Source of the DNA: Spongiibacter taiwanensis
GTDB lineage: Bacteria > Pseudomonadota > Gammaproteobacteria > Pseudomonadales > Spongiibacteraceae
Assembly (NCBI RefSeq): GCF_023702635.1
Contig: NZ_CP098455.1
Coordinates: forward strand, 2,914,001 to 2,978,000
Length of the DNA: 64,000 nt
Direction: 5' to 3'
Shown here: piece after piece, positions 58,068-64,000 of the stretch
Layout of the letters: each line of letters opens with the position of its first letter
Position numbering within the stretch: the first letter of the stretch is position 1
Notes under the pieces: model-generated
Seen by the model: only the letters and a program-made list of their open reading frames with translations
Told to the model about the DNA's origin: nothing
The model's database searches: none
Position numbers and translations under genes: made by a program

Positions 58068-60098
58068 ATGTTTAACAGTGTATTGATTGCCAACCGCGGC
58101 GAGATTGCCTGCCGGGTTATTCGTAGTGCCCGGCAGATGGGGATTCGCAGCATTGCGGTGTACAGCGACGCTGACCGGGACGCCATGCATGTGGCCCTGG
58201 CGGATGAGGCGGTGTATCTGGGCGGTGCGCCTGCCAGTGAATCTTATCTGGATATGGACAAGATTCTTGCTGCCGCCAAGCAAACCGGCGCCGAGGCGAT
58301 TCACCCCGGTTACGGCTTTCTCTCGGAAAATGCCGAGTTCTGCCGCCGCTGTGACAGTTCCGGAGTCATTTTTATCGGGCCGCCGGTGGGCGCCATTGAA
58401 GCGATGGGCTCCAAGTCTGCCGCCAAAAGTATTATGAGCGAGGCGGGTGTACCGCTACTGCCCGGCTACCACGGCGACAGCCAGGACCCGGCCCTACTGA
58501 AAAACGCCGCTGCTGATATTGGTTACCCGGTACTGCTCAAGGCCAGTGCAGGTGGTGGCGGGAAGGGCATGCGCATCGTCTGGTCGGAGAGCGAATTTGA
58601 CGAGGCCCTGGCCGGCGCTAAACGGGAGGCCAGCAAATCCTTTGGCGATGACAAAATGCTGGTGGAGAAGTATCTGACCGGTCCACGGCATGTGGAAGTG
58701 CAGGTTTTCTGTGACAGCCTCGGCAACGGTGTGCACCTGTTTGAACGTGACTGCTCCCTGCAGCGCCGTCACCAGAAAGTGATTGAAGAAGCCCCGGCCC
58801 CGGGTATGACCGAAGCGTTGCGCGACGCCATGGGCAACGCAGCCGTACAGGCTGCCAAGGCAATCAATTACTGCGGCGCGGGCACGGTGGAATTTCTGCT
58901 GGCCGACAATGGTGAGTTCTACTTTATGGAGATGAACACCCGTCTGCAGGTGGAGCATCCTGTAACGGAGATAATCACCAAACAGGATCTGGTGGCCTGG
59001 CAGTTCCGGGTGGCCAGTGGTCTGCCCTTGCCGCAAAGTCAGCATGAGCTGCGTATTCATGGCCACGCCTTTGAGGCGCGGATCTATGCTGAAGATACTG
59101 ATAATCAGTTTCTGCCCCAGACCGGCACCCTCAATTACCTGTCTGTGCCGGAAGAAAATGCCCACGTGCGAATTGATACCGGCGTGAGGGCTGGCGACAC
59201 CATCAGCGTCCATTACGATCCGATGATCGCCAAACTGATTGTCTGGGATACGGATCGCGCCAGTGCGCTGCGCCGTCTGCAAAATGCATTGGCCCAGTTC
59301 CATATCAGCGGCGTGACCACCAATCGTCGTTTCCTGCAGCAGTTGGCGGCCAATACTGCCTTTGCCGAAGAAGATTTTGACACTGGCTTTATTGATAAGC
59401 ATTTGGATTCCATACGTGCTCAGGCCAGTAAAGCCCGCGCCGCCCAGCGTCATCAGCACCTGGCGCTGGCGGCATTGATGGTATTGGCTAATCAGCGGAC
59501 TGTGGCCTTGGATAATCACACGGCTTCGCCCTGGCTGGCCGCCGATGGCTGGCGTACTAATGCCCCAGCCAAGCAGCATCTGCGGTTGCAAGTGGGCGAT
59601 GAAGTGATGGATATCAATGCTACCCGCCTGCTGGACCAGCCGGCGTTAACCCTCGATGTTGAGATTGAAGGTAAGGTATACCGCGTCTGTGGTAGCTGTA
59701 TTGCCGAAGCTCGAGGGGGTGTTGTGCAGGCTGATGTGGATGGGCTGCGCTTGCGTTTTCCCTACGCTCGCCAACTTAACGCCAGGCAGGGTGCCAGCTA
59801 CTGCCTGTTTACCGGCGACACCGATTTTGCCTTTGCCCAATACTCCCCTGACTTTACGCAACAAGGCGACAAACAGGGCGAGTTGACCGCACCGATGAAC
59901 GGCACCATTGTGGCCTTGTTGGTAGAGCCTGGTGTGCAAGTCAAGAAAGGTGCACCACTGCTGATTATGGAAGCCATGAAAATGGAGCACAGCATTACGG
60001 CTCCCGCTGATGGCGCGGTTGAAGCCTTCCACTTCAATGCGGGTGAACTGGTGGAGGGCGGTGCAGAGCTGTTGCGGTTTGAACCCCATATTGCCTAG
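58068..60098 (+). CDS. liuD: 3-methylcrotonyl-CoA carboxylase alpha subunit (biotin carboxylase + BCCP)
   Basis: A 676-aa subunit with a biotin carboxylase domain (about 1-450: ANRGEIACRV, ASAGGGGKGMRIV as ATP-grasp glycine loop, EMNTRLQVEHPVTE), a linker region and a C-terminal biotinyl domain with EAMKMEHS, the Lys being the biotin site (about residue 640). The cofactor is made by the bio operon in this same window. Start ATG at 58068 (AGGAG upstream); the GTG at 58047 is rejected. It is convergent with the MalT-like gene 3 bases away. No liuE (HMG-CoA lyase) follows. Confidence 0.95.
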   Translation: MFNSVLIANRGEIACRVIRSARQMGIRSIAVYSDADRDAMHVALADEAVYLGGAPASESYLDMDKILAAAKQTGAEAIHPGYGFLSENAEFCRRCDSSGVIFIGPPVGAIEAMGSKSAAKSIMSEAGVPLLPGYHGDSQDPALLKNAAADIGYPVLLKASAGGGGKGMRIVWSESEFDEALAGAKREASKSFGDDKMLVEKYLTGPRHVEVQVFCDSLGNGVHLFERDCSLQRRHQKVIEEAPAPGMTEALRDAMGNAAVQAAKAINYCGAGTVEFLLADNGEFYFMEMNTRLQVEHPVTEIITKQDLVAWQFRVASGLPLPQSQHELRIHGHAFEARIYAEDTDNQFLPQTGTLNYLSVPEENAHVRIDTGVRAGDTISVHYDPMIAKLIVWDTDRASALRRLQNALAQFHISGVTTNRRFLQQLAANTAFAEEDFDTGFIDKHLDSIRAQASKARAAQRHQHLALAALMVLANQRTVALDNHTASPWLAADGWRTNAPAKQHLRLQVGDEVMDINATRLLDQPALTLDVEIEGKVYRVCGSCIAEARGGVVQADVDGLRLRFPYARQLNARQGASYCLFTGDTDFAFAQYSPDFTQQGDKQGELTAPMNGTIVALLVEPGVQVKKGAPLLIMEAMKMEHSITAPADGAVEAFHFNAGELVEGGAELLRFEPHIA

Positions 60099-60101
60099 CA
60101 C

Positions 60102-62789
60102 TTATTCCACCAATCCTAGTTCGCGTCCGTAGGAAACCGCTGCCGTCCTGTTAGACACGCCAAGCTTTTTATAGAGGTTTTTCAAGTGCCATTTAACGGT
60201 ATCCAGTGATACATAACAGTAGTTTGCGATGTCGGCATTGGAAAGCCCCCGACATAATAGTTCCAGTAGTTCAGACTCTTTTTTGGTCAGGGGGGCTGTC
60301 ACGGACAAAGCAGCCGGCTGGATAAGGGGCTGCGCAGGCTGATGCGTTGTTATCCCTAGCGCATTTACCAATAGATTGTAGAAGTGTTTCTCAGCCTGCA
60401 TCGCAAAGGATGATTCGGAAATACGGCTACTTCTAAGAATCTGACTGCAGGCCTCTGACTGATCTAAAAATGGTTGCAGTAGGGCCATTTTGGCGGCTCG
60501 CCTAATACTGCTTATCAAGGATTTGGAGGCCAGTGAAGTCTTGCCTGAAAGATGGTGCAGGAAAGCGATGTCGAGGTCTATTTTCGCCAACCTATGTCGA
60601 CGTCCTGCTTTTTTGGCGGAGTCTTTCATTGATTCCAGTATCGGCAAGATGGCGCGTAACTCACTCTGGCTGAACAGCAGCGCTACCTGCGTCTCCTGCC
60701 ATTTTTCTTGCAACCTAGGGGTGATGTTATCGATTAGTGGCTTGCTTTGTTGGACACTCTCCAAACCGAAGCCAATTGCACTGGCTTCGGTTTGCGCTTG
60801 ATCCAGCTCGCCGATAGCAATCAGTCGCTTGATGATTGCACATGATGTCATCAATGACAGTCTGTGAGGGTGCTTTCTGACGGCTGAGCGCAATGTGGCG
60901 AGGCAGATTTCACTGCATTCAGGGGTCCACAACTTCACAGCTGCTTCAATTCCTAATGCAGCGGAGTCCAGTAAGAGATTGCTGTCGAGAGTTTTGAAAA
61001 AGACCTTCAAGTAGGTTCTGGCCTTATCTGCATCACCCAGTTCAACCAAGCAGTTAGCCGCAATACCCATCAGTGAGCCAGTAAGAGCAGATTCTCCGCC
61101 TAGGCAGCGACGGGTGTTGTCAATTCCTTGTTCTAGCTCATCCAGCGATTGTTGAAAATTGCCTTCAAGGTTTGCAATCAAGCCCAGAATCAGATTTATC
61201 CACCCGGCGCTGTACTGTCCACCGAGCTCTCGCATAATGGGCTCGGCTCGCATCAATATGGACCGAGCGGCGGCAAACTGAAATTGGTTGGCTTGGCAAA
61301 TACTGTGAATACACATCACTGAGCTGAGCGTGTAAGGGTCGTGATTGCGCCCCTTGGAAATGGCATAGCCGGACGAGGTCTCTGCGTCGGTCAAATTGTC
61401 GGTAAACAGGTCTATCGTCATATGGATATGATCCATACGCTGCTGAAAATCCTTTGCCACGAGAAAGTCTTGTGGCAGGTTTTGGTAGCGTTCTAAAAGC
61501 CGAAGGAACTCGGCTCGACCTTTTTCATAGTTGCGCTGAAATACCAATGCCCATACCAACCAATAGTGAGTCTCCAGGCTGATTGGCTCGCCGGACTGAA
61601 CCAGCCGCATGATCCACTCCATATGCTGGGCTATATCGCCCTGTTCCCGGACAAAGGAATTTCCGATCGAGGTAAGTAGGGCGCTCACTCTGTCTGGTGC
61701 GCCGGCAGCAAAAGCATACTCTACCGCGTCGTGCCACTGCTGTTTGGCCTCGCACCATTGGGAGGCTCGGTACAAAAAAGCGTTTCTTGCTTCCTCGCTG
61801 AGGTGTTGTTGGGCCTCGTTATGCAGAAACTGTTTAAAGAATGTGTGTAGACGATACTGGCTGTGAAGGCTGTCCATGGGTGTGATAAATACATTGCGCA
61901 TTATCAGTTGATCAATGTATCTGTCGGAGTCACTGTCAGGGAATAAAGCCCGACACATATCCCGAGAAAATATCCGCAGTAATCCCACGCGATGAAGGAA
62001 CTCACGGAAAGCGGCGTCGGTCTTCGTTAGAATTTGGTATTTGAGCATATTGGCAATACCTTCATCATTTCCCGACAGCAGGGGCATCACACTGGCGCTG
62101 TCGGCGGTGGAGCCAAGCATAATCTGCGCGAGGCGTACTGCTGCCGGCCAGCCTTCTGTTTTGGCGATGATTTGCTCAATATCGCTCTCTTTAAGGTCAG
62201 AGGTGGCTTGTTGGCCAAGCAGTTCTTTAGTGGCTCGTTTATCCAGGCTTAGCAGCTCGGTGCCCACTTGACGGTACAGGCCGTGCAAGGTCGCCTTGCC
62301 AAAATTGAATTCGGGCCTGACATTGCTCGAGCCGATAAAGCGAAGGTTTTCCCCTGTACGAAAAATTAACGCATCAATCAGCTGGGGAAGGTTGTGATCT
62401 TGACAGGAATTCAGGTTGTCCAAAAAATAAATTGCATCACCTTCAACTGTAGCCAGCTGGGCGATAAGGTGGTTGATCATTTCCGGTAGGCTGCGCTGTG
62501 AGCCAATTCGCGTATCCCGACTTCCGTAGTCCCGCCGATTTAACGCCGGGTTTACTGCCTGAATAGCAGACACAATCTTCTCTGTTGTGTTTGTATGCTC
62601 GTCCAGCCCAACCCAGTGACACTGCACCCCACGATCACTGAAAGTGTGGTAAAGCGTTGTCATTGCGACAGTTTTGCCATAACCAATCGGGGCGATAAAT
62701 CCCGTTGATTTAGGCAGCGGCCCATCTAACAGAGTGCGTATGGCATTGGTTTCTACGGGATCAAAGGCGTAATAAGGCGGCTTGTACAT
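60102..62789 (-). CDS. MalT-like LuxR-family ATP-dependent regulator (LAL type)
   Basis: An 895-aa signal-dependent activator. An N-terminal STAND-type ATPase has the P-loop APIGYGKT (33-40) and the Walker B-like IYFLDNLNSC. A large middle domain of helical repeats (TPR-like, about 350-800) should bind the inducer. The C-terminal LuxR helix-turn-helix spans about residues 832-890 (LTKKESELLELLCRG, NADIANYCYVSLDTVKWHLKNLYKKLGVSNR). It lies beside and divergent from a TonB-dependent receptor, so it may regulate uptake and degradation of a specific compound. The inducer is unknown. Its stop is 3 bases from the convergent liuD stop. Confidence 0.9.
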   Translation of the reverse strand: MYKPPYYAFDPVETNAIRTLLDGPLPKSTGFIAPIGYGKTVAMTTLYHTFSDRGVQCHWVGLDEHTNTTEKIVSAIQAVNPALNRRDYGSRDTRIGSQRSLPEMINHLIAQLATVEGDAIYFLDNLNSCQDHNLPQLIDALIFRTGENLRFIGSSNVRPEFNFGKATLHGLYRQVGTELLSLDKRATKELLGQQATSDLKESDIEQIIAKTEGWPAAVRLAQIMLGSTADSASVMPLLSGNDEGIANMLKYQILTKTDAAFREFLHRVGLLRIFSRDMCRALFPDSDSDRYIDQLIMRNVFITPMDSLHSQYRLHTFFKQFLHNEAQQHLSEEARNAFLYRASQWCEAKQQWHDAVEYAFAAGAPDRVSALLTSIGNSFVREQGDIAQHMEWIMRLVQSGEPISLETHYWLVWALVFQRNYEKGRAEFLRLLERYQNLPQDFLVAKDFQQRMDHIHMTIDLFTDNLTDAETSSGYAISKGRNHDPYTLSSVMCIHSICQANQFQFAAARSILMRAEPIMRELGGQYSAGWINLILGLIANLEGNFQQSLDELEQGIDNTRRCLGGESALTGSLMGIAANCLVELGDADKARTYLKVFFKTLDSNLLLDSAALGIEAAVKLWTPECSEICLATLRSAVRKHPHRLSLMTSCAIIKRLIAIGELDQAQTEASAIGFGLESVQQSKPLIDNITPRLQEKWQETQVALLFSQSELRAILPILESMKDSAKKAGRRHRLAKIDLDIAFLHHLSGKTSLASKSLISSIRRAAKMALLQPFLDQSEACSQILRSSRISESSFAMQAEKHFYNLLVNALGITTHQPAQPLIQPAALSVTAPLTKKESELLELLCRGLSNADIANYCYVSLDTVKWHLKNLYKKLGVSNRTAAVSYGRELGLVE

Positions 62790-63238
62790 CGTGATTTGTG
62801 TCCTATTTATTGTTTTTTATAGCTTTTTAAGCTTAGGTCCTTCTGCCTGATCGGGCGGCATCTGCTGTGGTTATCGGTGTTGGGCTTAAGTAGTGGTGCT
62901 TTCTCAGTGTGCCCCCCCCCCCCACCTCTAGTTCGAAAAACCACCCCTTCGGGTGGGGTGGCAATACTCTGTCACATTTATTCTTTCAAGTGAACTTTTG
63001 TTGATCAGAGTAAAGGCCTCTAGGTGTTGCCTAACGTGACTGCATCTACTTCCTCGAAGCAGGTGCGTGACTAGCTCTGGTGGGTAGAGTTCTCGCTGAA
63101 ACCGTGTTTCAGATTGATCACCACCCTAACTTGCCGCTTCTGCGAAGCGGCTTTTTTTAGCTGATAAGCAAAAATTAGACTTTTCATAACAAAAGACCGT
63201 AGAAGCCGTGCTTTTACCGGGGTTGGAGGAAGTTATCT
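62790..63238. promoter_or_regulatory. regulatory gap between the MalT-like gene and the TonB receptor
   Basis: About 450 bases without an ORF. It contains a homopolymer of 12 C (62912-62923), a CCACCCC-TTCG-GGGTGG-type stem near 62942-62962, a CTGAAAC-CGT-GTTTCAG stem near 63097-63113 and an intrinsic terminator at 63133-63158. A promoter for the receptor must lie here or upstream; a small RNA ending at the terminator is possible. Confidence 0.45.
63133..63158 (+). terminator. intrinsic terminator in the receptor leader
   Basis: GCCGCTTC (63133-63140), TGC, GAAGCGGC (63144-63151), then TTTTTTT. No protein gene ends upstream of it on this strand, so it ends a small RNA or attenuates the TonB receptor transcript. 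Confidence 0.85.
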
Positions 63239-64000
63239 ATGAATCCTTGTTTGATCAGGGGGTTATGTGTTGTCTGTGCCGTGGGTAGCGGCACCGCGGC
63301 TGTCGCACAGGAGCCCGCTCAGAGTAAGCGTAGTGCTAACCGCCTACTTGAAGAGGTAACGGTCACGGCTCAGAAGCGTGAAGAAAATTCACAAGATGTG
63401 CCGATTTCCATTCAAGCCTTTAGTCAGGAAAAGCTCGATGCTTATGGCATCGAGAATACGATGGATCTAGCCAAAATTACGCCTGGACTCACGATGACCT
63501 ACACCTATGGTTACACAGTGGTGTACTTGCGCGGTGTGGGTACCGACGCCTTCTTGCCATCGGCTGACCCCAGTGTGGCGACCTATATTGATGGTATCAA
63601 CGTTCCCCCGGGGCACGGTAAAAAGGATGCCTTGGGACCGGTGGAGCGAGTTGAGATACTTAAGGGCCCACAAGGTACGCTGTTTGGTCGCAATTCCACG
63701 GCTGGCGCGATAAACATGATTACGCCGCGTCCCCCTGAGGAATTTGTGGGGTCTCTTAAGGTTGAAGAAGCCTTCTTTCAACCTGATGGTGGTGAGGGCG
63801 TTAGTGATGTAGAAAAGACATCTTACTCCCTCTACATGGGAGCGCCTTTGACAGACAATATTGGCTTCACAGTCGCATACTTTGAAGATCTACCCTACAT
63901 CATTGGTGAGAACCGCTTAGCAGATGGCACGAAGGGCCCGATGCGAGAGGATTATACTCAAGGTGCGCGGCTCAAGCTGGTTTGGGATATTACTGACACT
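63239..64000 (+). CDS. TonB-dependent receptor (3' end beyond window)
   Basis: The first 254 residues of an outer-membrane TonB-dependent receptor. It has a signal peptide of about 24 residues (ending AAVAQ), then a TonB-box-like EEVTVTAQKR, the QDVPISIQAF plug segment, YLRGVG, DPSVATYIDGI and RVEILKGPQGTLFGRNSTAGAIN, which together define the plug domain. Such receptors with VTAQKR-type boxes often import catabolic substrates in marine and sphingomonad-like bacteria rather than iron. The start ATG at 63239 has GGAGGA upstream. The adjacent MalT-like regulator may control it. The beta-barrel lies off the window. Confidence 0.93.
   Translation, partial: MNPCLIRGLCVVCAVGSGTAAVAQEPAQSKRSANRLLEEVTVTAQKREENSQDVPISIQAFSQEKLDAYGIENTMDLAKITPGLTMTYTYGYTVVYLRGVGTDAFLPSADPSVATYIDGINVPPGHGKKDALGPVERVEILKGPQGTLFGRNSTAGAINMITPRPPEEFVGSLKVEEAFFQPDGGEGVSDVEKTSYSLYMGAPLTDNIGFTVAYFEDLPYIIGENRLADGTKGPMREDYTQGARLKLVWDITDT

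Overview
The window is chromosomal DNA from a gammaproteobacterium. Likely relatives are marine Cellvibrionales/Spongiibacteraceae-type bacteria, inferred from gene content: a BioH-BioC fusion, DUF3094 and DUF6482 proteins, FadL, many acyl-CoA dehydrogenases, and a catabolic-type TonB receptor at the edge. No rRNA, tRNA or CRISPR array was seen, and no transposase. Most of it is ordinary GC-rich chromosome. One AT-rich island (about 34.6-36.4 kb) and three palindromic non-coding repeats stand out.

Layout. 1-6.1 kb: lipid/xenobiotic block with a cytochrome P450 (cut by the window edge), coniferyl-aldehyde-type dehydrogenase, MarR-like regulator, TesB thioesterase, FadL porin and TetR regulator; both regulators sit by clear palindromic operators. 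6.2-9.7 kb: IorAB-type molybdenum hydroxylase with its cytochrome c. 9.9-12.7 kb: srkA-modC-modB, so molybdate uptake lies beside the molybdoenzyme. 12.8-18.1 kb: comF and, divergently, bioB-bioF-bioHC-bioD under a probable BirA operator. 18.2-18.6 kb: a large nested hairpin repeat. 19.1-26.7 kb: a GAK-type cluster of unknown function (amphi-Trp protein, metallophosphoesterase, histidine phosphatase, HprK-like kinase, RimK-like ATP-grasp, PhoU-like/APH kinase fusion, CofD-like protein). 27-34.6 kb: two tandem paralogous acyl-CoA dehydrogenases, a DUF3094 protein, a lipoprotein hydrolase, a GNAT and a CobB sirtuin. 34.8-36.3 kb: a short integron-like cassette array with at least one good attC site and a toxin-antitoxin pair, but no integrase. 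36.5-44.9 kb: MaoC hydratase, PEBP protein and a valine-degradation operon under an MmsR-like AraC regulator, with an EutE/SauS-type acylating aldehyde dehydrogenase where mmsA is expected. 45.0-45.25 kb: a MITE-like element. 45.25-47.8 kb: shikimate-kinase-like protein, 6-pyruvoyltetrahydropterin-synthase-like protein, SDR and FMN reductase. 48.3-53.0 kb: prkA-yeaH-spoVR stress operon. 53.0-60.1 kb: a crotonase, a DUF6482 protein and the liuR-A-B-D leucine/isovalerate operon. 60.1-64 kb: a MalT-like LuxR regulator and the start of a TonB-dependent receptor.

Working together: much of the window feeds acyl-CoA metabolism (valine and leucine catabolism, fatty acid uptake, thioesterase, dehydrogenases, MaoC). 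Biotin synthesis supplies the cofactor of the LiuB/LiuD carboxylase, and molybdate uptake supplies IorB. The two most unusual regions are the GAK-type signalling/modification cluster and the integrase-less cassette array.
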